NCBI GenBank assembly: GCA_964586315.1
Contig: CAZPHE010000001.1
Coordinates: 81,404-145,403, forward strand
Length of the DNA: 64,000 nt
Source of the DNA: CAZEER01 sp964586315
GTDB lineage: Bacteria > Fidelibacterota > Marinisomatia > Marinisomatales > UBA1611
Reading direction: 5' to 3'
Shown: positions 35,301 through 43,926 of the stretch, in pieces
Numbering within the stretch: the stretch's first letter is position 1
How the letters are laid out: each line of letters begins with the position of its first letter
Translations under genes and position numbers: made by a program
The notes under the pieces: model-generated
The model's input: the letters and a program-made list of their open reading frames with translations, nothing else
What the model was told of the DNA's origin: nothing
The model's database searches: none

Positions 35301-35572
35301 TTCCTCTTGGAAGCATTAAAAACGAAACCTTCGAGCTTAAGGAATTTATTTTTAATGATGGAGATAGTATTGTTTTTATATCTGATGGACTACCTGAAGC
35401 GACAAACATTTCCGGTGAGATGCTTGGTTATGATGCTGTTTTTAAATGCGTACAAAAAAATGGACTTTTATCAGCAAAGGATCAAATGGAGGCGCTATTA
35501 AGCCTAGGAAAAAACTGGCTAGGAACCTTACAAAACCAAGACGACATCACAATTGTTGTTGTAAAAAAGTAA
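32333..35572 (+). CDS. Propeller/Y_Y_Y sensor fused to SpoIIE-type PP2C phosphatase
   Basis: 1079 residues. A signal peptide (about 1-23) is followed by a long periplasmic part of two-component-regulator propeller repeats (e.g. DGLSQNTVYDIFQDSRDYIW and WVGTQGGLDKFNGY), a Y_Y_Y domain (about 735-800, FRVSGSNNDGVWNEEG), one transmembrane helix (about 806-825), a charged coiled coil (828-860) and a cytoplasmic SpoIIE/PP2C domain. The last has GGDYYDFF (D883), VVGDATGHGMTAGMM and FISDGLPEAT. In Bacteroidetes the same sensor front is normally joined to a histidine kinase. Here it should control a serine phosphatase that dephosphorylates the STAS protein encoded two genes downstream. First gene of a four-gene signalling operon. 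Confidence 0.88.
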   Translation: MKKYNKTKFFLFIFITKYFLYSSQIQFEKYNIEDGLSQNTVYDIFQDSRDYIWVGTQGGLDKFNGYEFFNYEFEAGDTNSIVEGWVSCIKENINGTLLLGTTTGNIGWFDPYDEIGGKYDIYKNNKNIIKSPIRDILTYKNYIFIGTSQSGLCRYNKTDSTSIWYNKDSTTSYYFKNKTINYIYNKKEEKKLILCGRGLITLDIQTNQIEPAFKNLENLLGEPLDSLSITKIIKDDNDNWYISTWEDKGILVFNESIKFLNKIKPTIEKQINKDIPIKILDMVFDKDKNIWMSLFNYGISIYNPKEKTFNNIVPDPTDETSLSDQEIESIIVDKGGGLWLGGNRSLMRHDPEKKKFKLISTKEFSDIKSTMNDIWGLYIDNNEYLWVGSVYRGQGVDKINIKTKQTTNIIPPNAKKERGTSLWYIREDEDGRIWGRTQYGLFVSNISKTKFESVWEKSNIQKKETGRINRFLLDKNKRFWVFSEKKTWFVKHKGKNIEWTDVSIKNKQLKNIINIEQVIESNDKKTIYLKRSKNAELKTIGALFVMSAEDLSINKIYEDNEAKRKIPGFSVNTAIYESKNKDLWLTTYGEGITKLNQTTKEQTHFGVASGLPNSYIYCIYEDQNKNMWMSSNRGIIKMNTSEKTFRQFGLADGIQNLEYNAQSHTRSNDGSLFFGGLSGVNYFNPSTMKENKNKPTIIIESFSKTDSIFMLHKFNSLPETYNVNYYEKDLSFNFAALDYRDPERNEHAYIMEGYDNFWTHSGQRRYASYTNLPSGEYVFRVSGSNNDGVWNEEGASIIIKILPAPWETIWAYIAYVVFFAVGFYAYLKRQKQLQKKSLENKRKEEELEQARKFQLDMLPKHTPKDLGLDIAATIKTATEVGGDYYDFFPQKDGESLYVVVGDATGHGMTAGMMVSITKAGLYGIPAIPPNKVAKRLNRVIKNIDLGWNRMAFNMARFWKNKVEFSSAAMPPAYHYHGKTGTVDEYLLKGLPLGSIKNETFELKEFIFNDGDSIVFISDGLPEATNISGEMLGYDAVFKCVQKNGLLSAKDQMEALLSLGKNWLGTLQNQDDITIVVVKK

Positions 35573-35648
35573 CTCTTTGTAATGAATATGTCATTTTATA
35601 ATTTCATTCTTTCCAGAAAGCTGCGGAGAATAAAAAGCGAGAGAAAAC

Positions 35649-36068
35649 ATGGATAAAAAAACACCACCAAAAGTCGAGCTCACAATACCAATTATACACG
35701 ATATGGAGCTTGCCGCGACAAAAACAGCTGAAGTAGTGGCGAAGCACATGGGCTTAAGCGAAGAACAATCTGATGAAATTAGCATGGCTCTTATTGAGGC
35801 TTGCATAAACGCATTCGAACACAGCGAAACTGAAAATAAAAACATAGAAATACATTTTGTAATTCAAGGCGACGTTTTAATAATAACGGTAACGGACCAC
35901 GGTAAGGGGTTTGATAAGTCGAAAGTAGAAATACCAAACATTGAAAACAAACTCATATCTGAAAACAAAAGAGGGTGGGGTTTAAAATTAATAGAAGAAT
36001 TAATGGATACGGTTGAATTTCAAACAACAGCAGAAGGGACAACCGTTAGAATGACAAAAAACAGGTAA
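35649..36068 (+). CDS. RsbW-like anti-sigma factor / serine kinase
   Basis: 139 residues of the HATPase_c_2 (GHKL) family. The N box is IEACINAFEH (E50, N54, H58), the G1 box is DHGKGFD (83-89), and a GWGLKLIEEL G2 region follows. RsbW-type kinases phosphorylate a STAS partner and bind either that partner or a sigma factor. It sits between the PP2C sensor and the STAS gene (18 bases downstream), the classical partner-switching arrangement. No sigma factor gene lies nearby, so the output partner is elsewhere or is not a sigma factor. Confidence 0.9.
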   Translation: MDKKTPPKVELTIPIIHDMELAATKTAEVVAKHMGLSEEQSDEISMALIEACINAFEHSETENKNIEIHFVIQGDVLIITVTDHGKGFDKSKVEIPNIENKLISENKRGWGLKLIEELMDTVEFQTTAEGTTVRMTKNR

Positions 36069-36086
36069 ACACTTAAAGGAAAAAAA

Positions 36087-36431
36087 ATGTCTGAATTTAG
36101 TTTAAATACAAAACATGAAGGCGAAGTTGTTGTTATAGAAACAAATGGTTATTTGAATAACGTTGGAGGCGAACAAATCTCTAATGCTTGCTATCAGGCA
36201 ATGGACGAAGGAAAAACTCGTTTTTTATTGAATTTAGAAAACTCTAAGGTTGTTAATAGCATTGGGGTTTCAATTTTAATTGAAATAATAGAAAAACTTC
36301 AAGATGTTAACGGCAAGCTTGGATACTATAACCTGGCGCCAATTGTTGAAAAAACATTTAACATAATGGGTCTCACAAAATATTCTACAATATACCAAAC
36401 TGAAAACGACGCCCTTGATGGCATGAAATAA
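36087..36431 (+). CDS. STAS-domain anti-sigma factor antagonist (RsbV-like)
   Basis: 114 residues forming one STAS domain: VVVIETNGYLNNVGGEQ, FLLNLENSKVVNSIGVSIL, KLGYYNLAPIVEKTFNIMGL. The phospho-acceptor serine is S58 in VNSIG (the common D-S-x-G has N here). When dephosphorylated by the PP2C partner it should bind the RsbW-like kinase. A good ribosome-binding site (AAAGGA) precedes the ATG. The next gene, the cyclase, starts 14 bases on. Confidence 0.92.
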   Translation: MSEFSLNTKHEGEVVVIETNGYLNNVGGEQISNACYQAMDEGKTRFLLNLENSKVVNSIGVSILIEIIEKLQDVNGKLGYYNLAPIVEKTFNIMGLTKYSTIYQTENDALDGMK

Positions 36432-36445
36432 TACACTTATTAGAC

Positions 36446-38467
36446 TTGCAAACAAGCGAAACAGAACAGCTTGAATATTACCTTTCCTCTTTAAATGAGC
36501 TGGGAGAGGTCCTCATTAGCGCAGATGAATTAGAAAAAATAGGATCCGAGGTGTTGCGCCTTACTCTTGGCACAGTAATGGCCTCTAAAGGAGCAATTTT
36601 TATATATAACACCAGTAGCGCTTTTTCTTTTTTAGCTGGGCAGGGAACAAATATAAAAAACCCGTTTTTACCACCAAAAAACATAAAAGAAAACCTTAAA
36701 AAATATAGGTATGGACACGTTTTATTAGATAAAAACGAAACGTGGAACACAGGAATGTTGAAAAAACACAACAAAGAAATAAAAACAAAAGTTTTACTTC
36801 CTCTTTTTAATAAAGACCACCTGCTTGGTCTTCTATGCATTGGAAAAAAAATCATGGGTGAGGAATTTTCAACTCTTGATTTAACAATAATGGAGATAGT
36901 CTCAAGCCTACTTACAAGAGCCCTGTATAACAATATGCTTATTAAAGATGTAAAAAAAGGAAAAGAAGAATTAAATATAAAACTACTTGAATTAGAGACT
37001 CTGTTTGATATAAGCGTCGCTATTAGTTCGGTTTTAGATATAGATGAACTAACCGAAGAGGTGCTTTGGAGATCTGTGGGAATTTTAAACGCATCAAAAG
37101 GAATGGTGTTACTAGTAAAAGACGGCAGCCCAATTTTAGACCCATTATCAACATTTAATTGGGATGAAAAAGTGCCACTGCTATCTAAAAAATTAGAAGT
37201 GTTTAAAAAAATTCAAGAAAACAAAAAGGGTGTTAGATATTCAGAAAAAGACAACAGCGCCTTACAAAAGAAATTAGGAGAAAAAAATCTTATTGTTGCG
37301 CCCCTGGTAGCAAAAAACAAACCGTTGGGCTACATGATTCTTTGCAACAAAGAAACACGAAAAGGAATTGAGGCGTTTAAAAACAAAGACCTCGGTTTGT
37401 TAACCTCTTTGTCAAATCAGGCAGCTGTTGCCATGGAAAACGCCAGACTTTTTAAAGAAATAACAAAAGAAAAACACTTTAATGAAAGCGTGCTTGGAAG
37501 CATTGCAACAGGCGTTGTAACTCTAAACATAATAGGAGAAGTAGACTCTATTAACGCTGCTGGTTTAAAAATATTAAAAACAGAAAAAGAAAAAATAATT
37601 GGTAATCACTATCTGTTTATTTTTGAAAAAGATGAAGAAATTTCAGAATTAATTACTAGGTCAGAATTGGAAAACAACACAAAGTCAGATGTTAACCTTC
37701 CTCTCACTACAGCATCGGAAGAAACAGTTGTTAATGTTTCTGTTTCTCCACGATTAGGATTAGACGGTAAAAAACAAGGTATGGTTGTTGCGATTGAAGA
37801 TATTACAGATGTAAGCAAAGTTAAAAACACATTTAAAAGATATGTTTCAAAACAAGTTGTTGATGAGTTGCTAGACAATGAAGCGAAACTGAATTTAGGA
37901 GGCGAACAAAGAAATGTAACAATTCTATTTACTGATATTCGAGGGTTTACGGCAATGGCAGAAAAAATGAGTCCAGAGATTGTTGTTTCTACGCTAAATG
38001 AATATTTTTCTGAAATGATTGACGTTGTTTTTAAATATAATGGCACACTGGATAAAATAATTGGCGATGAATTAATGGTCGTTTATGGCGCGCCAATTTC
38101 TGGAGATGAAGACACTAAGAGAGCGGTAGAAACTGCCGTGGAAATGCAAAACAAAATAAAAAGACTAAATAAAGAACGAAAAAAACGTAAAAAACCTGAA
38201 ATTTTTATTGGAGCGGGAATAAACAAAGGTATGGTTGTGTCAGGAAATATTGGGTCTAGAGACATGATGGATTATACAGTGATTGGAGATACAGTAAACC
38301 TAGCTGCCCGGCTCTGCTCTTCTGCTAAACCGGGCGAAATATTGGTGTCTCTCTCTGTTCAGGAAAACACAAAAGACAAGTTTGATTATATAAAACTAAA
38401 ACCCATTAAAGTGAAAGGAAAAAAGAACAAAATAGACTTATATAAAGTTAATATAGTTCCCCATTAA
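36446..38467 (+). CDS. GAF-GAF-PAS sensor with class III adenylate/guanylate cyclase
   Basis: 673 residues, no membrane segment. It has two GAF-like domains (about 5-165 and 175-335), a PAS domain (about 345-455, with SIATGVVTLNIIGEVDSINAAG), then a class III cyclase domain (480-670). The cyclase has both metal-binding aspartates (FTDIRGF, D497; IGDELMV, D541), a GTLDKIIGD lysine at the base-selecting position, and DYTVIGDTVNLAARL with the transition-state Asn/Arg pattern. That favours cAMP over cGMP, but this is not certain. It starts with TTG, 14 bases after the STAS gene, so a second messenger is probably made as part of this signalling unit. Confidence 0.9.
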   Translation: MQTSETEQLEYYLSSLNELGEVLISADELEKIGSEVLRLTLGTVMASKGAIFIYNTSSAFSFLAGQGTNIKNPFLPPKNIKENLKKYRYGHVLLDKNETWNTGMLKKHNKEIKTKVLLPLFNKDHLLGLLCIGKKIMGEEFSTLDLTIMEIVSSLLTRALYNNMLIKDVKKGKEELNIKLLELETLFDISVAISSVLDIDELTEEVLWRSVGILNASKGMVLLVKDGSPILDPLSTFNWDEKVPLLSKKLEVFKKIQENKKGVRYSEKDNSALQKKLGEKNLIVAPLVAKNKPLGYMILCNKETRKGIEAFKNKDLGLLTSLSNQAAVAMENARLFKEITKEKHFNESVLGSIATGVVTLNIIGEVDSINAAGLKILKTEKEKIIGNHYLFIFEKDEEISELITRSELENNTKSDVNLPLTTASEETVVNVSVSPRLGLDGKKQGMVVAIEDITDVSKVKNTFKRYVSKQVVDELLDNEAKLNLGGEQRNVTILFTDIRGFTAMAEKMSPEIVVSTLNEYFSEMIDVVFKYNGTLDKIIGDELMVVYGAPISGDEDTKRAVETAVEMQNKIKRLNKERKKRKKPEIFIGAGINKGMVVSGNIGSRDMMDYTVIGDTVNLAARLCSSAKPGEILVSLSVQENTKDKFDYIKLKPIKVKGKKNKIDLYKVNIVPH

Positions 38468-38487
38468 GGAATCACGGGGTTTTATTT
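38459..38487 (+). terminator. Possible intrinsic terminator after the cyclase gene
   Basis: CCCC at 38459-38462 can pair with GGGG at 38476-38479, followed by TTTTATTT. The stem is short with a 13-base loop and starts within the cyclase stop region. It lies between convergent genes, where a terminator is expected. Weak evidence. Confidence 0.3.
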
Positions 38488-40581
38488 CAAAAGAATTGTT
38501 TTTTTCTTGATATTGTTTGTTCCGACATCTAAAGAATAAATATACAAACCAGCTGAAACGCTTTCACCATTGTCGTTTTTTCCGTTCCAAAAAACAGAAT
38601 GCCGTCCCGGTTTTTTTGTTTCGTTTATTAATGAACGCACAGTTCGCCCCCGAATATCATAAACAACTAAATGAACATGGTTCTCTTTTGGTATATCATA
38701 GCGTATTTTAGTGAACGGGTTAAAAGGGTTTGGGTAATTTTGATGAAGCCTGGCGGTTGTAGGAGAAGTATCAAAAGAAATTGAAACGTTGTTTGGGTCT
38801 GTAATCATTGTAATGCTTACCTCTTGATACATCAGATCACCTTCAAGAAACAACATAGCGGTTTCATATTGATTTTGATTTTCTTGTGGCATCATAGTCA
38901 TAGAAACGGTCATAGAGTCTCCTGAAACTATTTTGCCAGACAGCCTTTCCCAGGTCAACCAATCAGATTCCGCACCTTGAATTATGTATACATTATCAAC
39001 ACCTAATCCAGAAGACCAATTTCCACCACAATCATCATAGTGAACCCCCACGCTAAAAATGCCGGGCTCTACAAATGGGGTTATATTATACATAAGCGTG
39101 TGCCAATTTGCTTCAGTGTCATCATAGGCATACCACCCACTCCAGGTTACGGCCGTTTGAATTGTGCTGTCTACAACATTCCAGGAAGCGCCATTATCCG
39201 TTGAAACAACAATTGTTGCATCTTCAGAATAATCCCCGCCACTTGAGCATCCACCGTATGGCTGAGGATAATATAAATCGAGGATAAAAAACACAGGCCC
39301 TGCGCCATCGTAGGGAATAGCTTGTGAACGAAGAATTGGGCTTGTTGGTTCATAATAAGAATAGTATGGATCAGACCCATCATTCCAAAAGAAAAAAGAG
39401 CCATCTGAGTCTTGAGGATAGTTTAAATAGGTTCCATCTGCATCGTCAGTTGTTCCAATAGACCAAATTTCATCAGGATCAAAAAAGAAAACAGATTCTC
39501 CAGAATTAAAATTATCGGACAAAAGAATATTGTCTTCTGTTGGTGATATAATAACATCGGATTCAAAATGAAAATCATGTATTGTGGTGTCTTTATTTAT
39601 AAGAAGAAATTCAAAAGTTGAATGTTCATCAGTTGTATAATCAAGCGTATCGCGAAAGGATGTCCGAGTAAGTTCAAATGGGTCAACCGGAGAAGCACAT
39701 GCCTCTACAGACATATTGGATTCTCCTTCGTTATAAACGGCAGAAACTGAAAAACAGTAATCTATGTTATTGCTTAGCTCCGAAATCTCAAAAAAAGTTG
39801 TGTCGCTAAAGCCCACCAGTGCACCATCTTGGTATATGTTATATCCGGTTAGGGTTCCGCAGGGATTTTCATATACAGTATCATTTCCACCAAAAATTCG
39901 GATATTGTCTATATACCAATTTTCGTTATATCCGAATGCATCAAAAAACCTAAAACCAAAATAGATGCTTTGCCCTGCATAATTTGATAAATCTACAAAG
40001 TTGGCATAATAACCATCTTGGTTTTCCATGGGGTTGGAATAATAAACAGGCGTCCAATCTGATCCATTTACAGAAACTTCTACCCAGTTAGAATCGTGAG
40101 CAAACTCACTATATTCAATATATTCATCAAAATACAGTGTTGCGCTAGTATATGGCGTTAAATCAATAGGCCCGGAACTTAGGCGACTATTAACAGGGGC
40201 TAAAGTATCGGAATAAATAGCAACTGCTCCAAAATGATCAGAGCCACCATCAGAGCAAGTATATAAACCCTCTCCGCATTCAACAACTGCCCCATCTGAA
40301 TCTTGAAACCACCCACCTGAAGAGTCTTGTCCAAGATATTCAACAGTAAATCCATTAGAAGACGTTTCACACAAAAGAAAACAAGCCGTAAAAACTTCAT
40401 TCCCAAAACCACCAAGACTGTCCGGCTCTGTCCAAAAAAGTTGCATTGCTCCGTTTAGTGGAGTCGTTTCCACAACAGAAGGAGGGCACAGGTTTTGAGA
40501 TAGGGCGACCTGAGAAAAAAAGATTGTTAAATAAAAATACGTGATAAGGTGAAAAAAAAGATGGCTAATGAGTTTTTTCAT
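38482..40581 (-). CDS. Secreted multidomain protein with C-terminal sorting domain
   Basis: About 699 residues. Signal peptide (MKKLISHLFF... ending near VALSQ), then fibronectin-III-like and jelly-roll-like modules (YIDNIRIFGG and VDNVYIIQG mark the ends of two MAM/CUB-like beta domains). The linker LHQNYPNPFNPFTKIRYDIP leads to a C-terminal FlgD-like/type IX-type sorting domain ending KKKTILLK. This tail is typical of surface proteins in FCB and Marinimicrobia genomes. No catalytic motif is recognised, so it may be an adhesin or a carbohydrate-binding protein. I start it at the ATG at 40581, which has GGAG 7 bases upstream; an ATG four codons earlier overlaps that GGAG. Confidence 0.82.
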   Translation of the reverse strand: MKKLISHLFFHLITYFYLTIFFSQVALSQNLCPPSVVETTPLNGAMQLFWTEPDSLGGFGNEVFTACFLLCETSSNGFTVEYLGQDSSGGWFQDSDGAVVECGEGLYTCSDGGSDHFGAVAIYSDTLAPVNSRLSSGPIDLTPYTSATLYFDEYIEYSEFAHDSNWVEVSVNGSDWTPVYYSNPMENQDGYYANFVDLSNYAGQSIYFGFRFFDAFGYNENWYIDNIRIFGGNDTVYENPCGTLTGYNIYQDGALVGFSDTTFFEISELSNNIDYCFSVSAVYNEGESNMSVEACASPVDPFELTRTSFRDTLDYTTDEHSTFEFLLINKDTTIHDFHFESDVIISPTEDNILLSDNFNSGESVFFFDPDEIWSIGTTDDADGTYLNYPQDSDGSFFFWNDGSDPYYSYYEPTSPILRSQAIPYDGAGPVFFILDLYYPQPYGGCSSGGDYSEDATIVVSTDNGASWNVVDSTIQTAVTWSGWYAYDDTEANWHTLMYNITPFVEPGIFSVGVHYDDCGGNWSSGLGVDNVYIIQGAESDWLTWERLSGKIVSGDSMTVSMTMMPQENQNQYETAMLFLEGDLMYQEVSITMITDPNNVSISFDTSPTTARLHQNYPNPFNPFTKIRYDIPKENHVHLVVYDIRGRTVRSLINETKKPGRHSVFWNGKNDNGESVSAGLYIYSLDVGTNNIKKKTILLK

Positions 40582-40587
40582 AAATTT

Positions 40588-40591
40588 CTCC
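40588..40591 (-). promoter_or_regulatory. Ribosome-binding site deciding the start at 40581
   Basis: GGAG on the minus strand, spaced about 6-7 bases from the ATG at 40581-40579. It overlaps the alternative ATG at 40593, which has no such site of its own. Confidence 0.5.
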
Positions 40592-40671
40592 ATATAAAAA
40601 TTTCGACAACTTTGTTTCTATTTTTATGTAAGTTGTTTTTCTAAACTTATAGAATAATCTCATAAATCCCG

Positions 40672-43600
40672 ATGGAAAAACAGAAAAACTTCAACTCTGT
40701 GTTTGTTTTATTTCCCCTTTTTCTCGGTTTTGTTTTTGCTGGTACAGCCGGAAAAATGAAAGGAGTAATTAGAGACAGCACCGGAACATCCCTTGCAGGG
40801 GTAAACGTGTATTTAGAAGGAACAGCAATGGGATCAGCTACAGATAAAGATGGAAAATATTTAATCATAAATATACCAGCAGCGTCCTATACTGTTGTTG
40901 TGTCATATGTGGGTTATAAAACGATAAAAACGAAAGAAGTTGTTATTAACGCAGATCGAACAAGGTTATTGAATTTTAATATGCAAATATCTGCAATTGA
41001 AGGTAAAGAAGTGGTTGTTACTGCAAAAAAACCCATTATTATTAAAGACCAAACAGCAACAACATCAACCTTAGAAAGTAAAACCATTAATAATCTGCCT
41101 GTAAATAATATTTCCGATGTTTTATCTACAATGGCTGGAGTCGTTGAAAACCATGGCGGTAATTATATTGTTGGTGGTGGATATCATTTTAGAGGTGGCA
41201 GGGCAGGTGAAATTACCTATCTTGTTGATGGTTTTGTGGTGGAAAATGCTTTGTATGGTGATATGGGTTTAGATATTTCAAGAAATGCTATCTCTGAAAT
41301 TTCTATGATAACGGGTGCGTTTAACGCTGAATATGGAGAAGCAACTAGCGGTGTTATAAACATTGTAACAAAAGAGGGGCAGGCAAATTATTCTTGGCAA
41401 ACGAGAGGAGCGATTGACAAGCTCTTTAATCCAAATGTACATGCTCAAAATTTATATAGAACGGAAGGTAGCATTAGCGGCCCTCTTTTTCCTAAAAGGC
41501 CTAATCTTGCCACGTTTTTTTTAAACGGAGATGTTTTAAACACCAAAACATCTCTTTGGAAAACGCGTTTACCGTGGGATGTTTTGAAAAAAGATGTTGA
41601 TGGCGATGGAATATACGACATCCAAGATGGAGACAGCCTTGCAATTGGAGACCTTACAACAGGCGATGGAATGTTTAACCCAATAGAGCTCACAAAGGGC
41701 TTAATAGAAACCAATGATATTTATAATCAACAAAAGAGATATAATGCGAAGCTAGTAATTAGACCTATTCAAAAAGTTAAAATAAGCGCATCTCTAAACG
41801 AATATTATAATGAAGGTAAGGGATTCTCAATGGATTTTAGAATGATACCAGAAAGGAACTCTACAGGTTTTGAACATACGCAAGACATCCAAATTCGAGG
41901 GACATACACGATATTTAAAAACATGTTTTTGGATTTAAAATATCAAAAACACTCTAGAAATCAATGGAATGGATACGCTCCGCATTTAAACCAACACCAC
42001 GAGCTATATACCAAAATATTTACAATACCAGCGGACTGGGATGGATATATCCCGAGTTCATTAGTTGCTGGGGGAAAGTTTTTATGGCTCAGTTATTATG
42101 CAGAGCCATTTAAAGACCTAAATGGTGATGGCGTTTGGAGTCAATACGCTGCTGAATATTGGAACGATACTAACAATAATAATGTGTGGGATGAGGGGGA
42201 ATTTTTTAATGACTGGAACGGAGACGGGGAGTGGAATATGTGGGATGAAGATAATAATGGAATACCAGATGAAGAGCCCTTCGAAGACTTGGATGGAGAC
42301 ATGTCTTATACTTATGGAGTAGATCCACCAGCTAGTAGCGCAGATGATTATGATGGGACTTCAAATTATGAATTCTGGAGTAGTTATAACATATATAATA
42401 ATTACGGGGATTCGGTGCGAACAGCAATTTCAACAAGCCACGATTATTGGTGGTATCATTCTGATTATATAACTTTTGGGGGGTCCCTGACTTGGCAGGT
42501 TAACGATATACATCAAATAAAAACAGGGATAGAATATAGAAAATATAATCTCGGGGAATTTTGGGGTTCGGGCATCGGCGGCGGTTTTTTTGGGAATTCT
42601 TCAGACGCAAGTTTTTTATTGTGGAACTATAAACCACGTTCATTCAATTGGTATATTCAAGATAAAATTGAATTTAGCGATATAGTTGTAAACATTGGAA
42701 TAAGATATGATAGACTGAACCCCAACAGCACCTATCCCGACCCAACGAGAGAGTTAGGCTATAAATACACAGATGAATCAGGGAACCAAAGCATAATTGA
42801 GCCAAATGAATTAGCTTTGTTATCGGAGACAGAAAAAGCCACCTTATTTTGGGGATATATAAATCGCAATAAAGACGGAAACAAAGTTGGGTTTACCCCT
42901 GCGCCGAAAGCCCCCATTAAAGATCAATGGAGCCCTCGAATTGGAGTTGGATATCCAATAACAGATCGAACTGCCTTTCATTTCTCCTACGGACAGTTTT
43001 ATCAGTTCCCAGACCTTATAAATATGTATAACTATTCAAATTTTCAAGGTTATAATGGGAGACCCCCAGGCTGGTCAAATGAAGCAAACAGCTTAGCTCG
43101 TGAGCTTTTATACGGAAACCCTTACTATCCCTTTCCCTATAACATTACAGATTGGTATATCCCAGAAGTTGGAACACCAAACATTGAGCCCCAGAGATCT
43201 ATACAATATGAAACGGGTATTCGAACCAGAATAGGAAGCCAATTTGTAATAAAAATCAATCTCTATTACAAAGATATGTTTGATTACATTGCGTCTAAAA
43301 GATATGATGCCGACCCAAGTCAATATGCAATCTATAAAAACATGGATTATGCAAACTCGCGCGGCTTGGAAGTTTCTTTAAAAAGACTGTTTTATAGAGG
43401 TGTTGATTGGGAGGTAAATTATACAATATCAAAAGCAGAAGGAAACGCTCCAACAAGTGATTACCATTGGTATGTTGCAGAATGGGCATCTGGTTATGAT
43501 TGGCGAAACTTTAATCACACCTACACAATGCCCTGGGATCAAACCCACACCGCAAACATTCGGCTAAACTATATGCATAAAATCGGTTTTGGTATGAGTT

Positions 43601-43926
43601 TGATTGGTAGTTATGGAAGCGGGTTTCCTTATACTCCAGAAGACGCAAGAGCAAGGCCTATAGATAAACAATACTCTGGCAGGATGCCACCAACAAATAA
43701 TATAAACTTGAAGCTGTACTATGACAAAAAAGTAAAAAATCTAAATATTCGATTTTTTAGCGACATTTCTAACTTAACGAATCGGGCAAATGTTCTTTCT
43801 GTTGATAACACAACTGGAGAGCCAGATGCAACCCTAGACACCGGGCAATCGCCGATGTATGTTTGGAAACCCTATAATTTTAGCCCACCCCGCCATATCG
43901 AAATAGGAATAAGCATTGGTCAATAA
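40672..43926 (+). CDS. TonB-dependent outer-membrane receptor
   Basis: 1084 residues. Signal peptide (about 1-23), a carboxypeptidase-regulatory-like domain (25-110, GVIRDSTGTSLAGVNVYLEG), a plug domain (about 130-240, with FRGGRAGEITYLVDG and EYGEATSGVINIVTKEG), then a long beta barrel ending in an aromatic-rich IEIGISIGQ strand. It should import a large or scarce substrate with energy from TonB/ExbBD, which are not in this window. Unusual are Asp/Asn-rich, calcium-loop-like inserts (DVDGDGIYDIQDGD near 305, and several copies of D-x-N-G-D-G or D-x-N-N-N type between about 483 and 545) that probably sit in extracellular loops. It overlaps the next gene by 11 bases. Confidence 0.92.
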   Translation: MEKQKNFNSVFVLFPLFLGFVFAGTAGKMKGVIRDSTGTSLAGVNVYLEGTAMGSATDKDGKYLIINIPAASYTVVVSYVGYKTIKTKEVVINADRTRLLNFNMQISAIEGKEVVVTAKKPIIIKDQTATTSTLESKTINNLPVNNISDVLSTMAGVVENHGGNYIVGGGYHFRGGRAGEITYLVDGFVVENALYGDMGLDISRNAISEISMITGAFNAEYGEATSGVINIVTKEGQANYSWQTRGAIDKLFNPNVHAQNLYRTEGSISGPLFPKRPNLATFFLNGDVLNTKTSLWKTRLPWDVLKKDVDGDGIYDIQDGDSLAIGDLTTGDGMFNPIELTKGLIETNDIYNQQKRYNAKLVIRPIQKVKISASLNEYYNEGKGFSMDFRMIPERNSTGFEHTQDIQIRGTYTIFKNMFLDLKYQKHSRNQWNGYAPHLNQHHELYTKIFTIPADWDGYIPSSLVAGGKFLWLSYYAEPFKDLNGDGVWSQYAAEYWNDTNNNNVWDEGEFFNDWNGDGEWNMWDEDNNGIPDEEPFEDLDGDMSYTYGVDPPASSADDYDGTSNYEFWSSYNIYNNYGDSVRTAISTSHDYWWYHSDYITFGGSLTWQVNDIHQIKTGIEYRKYNLGEFWGSGIGGGFFGNSSDASFLLWNYKPRSFNWYIQDKIEFSDIVVNIGIRYDRLNPNSTYPDPTRELGYKYTDESGNQSIIEPNELALLSETEKATLFWGYINRNKDGNKVGFTPAPKAPIKDQWSPRIGVGYPITDRTAFHFSYGQFYQFPDLINMYNYSNFQGYNGRPPGWSNEANSLARELLYGNPYYPFPYNITDWYIPEVGTPNIEPQRSIQYETGIRTRIGSQFVIKINLYYKDMFDYIASKRYDADPSQYAIYKNMDYANSRGLEVSLKRLFYRGVDWEVNYTISKAEGNAPTSDYHWYVAEWASGYDWRNFNHTYTMPWDQTHTANIRLNYMHKIGFGMSLIGSYGSGFPYTPEDARARPIDKQYSGRMPPTNNINLKLYYDKKVKNLNIRFFSDISNLTNRANVLSVDNTTGEPDATLDTGQSPMYVWKPYNFSPPRHIEIGISIGQ

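Noticed and set aside
36478..36933. Antisense 151-codon open frame within the cyclase gene
   Set aside because: Low-complexity shadow of a clear GAF/cyclase coding frame; no ribosome-binding site or homology.
37609..38046. Antisense 145-codon open frame within the cyclase catalytic domain
   Set aside because: It runs opposite conserved cyclase motifs and looks like a Ser/Phe-rich shadow of the sense strand.
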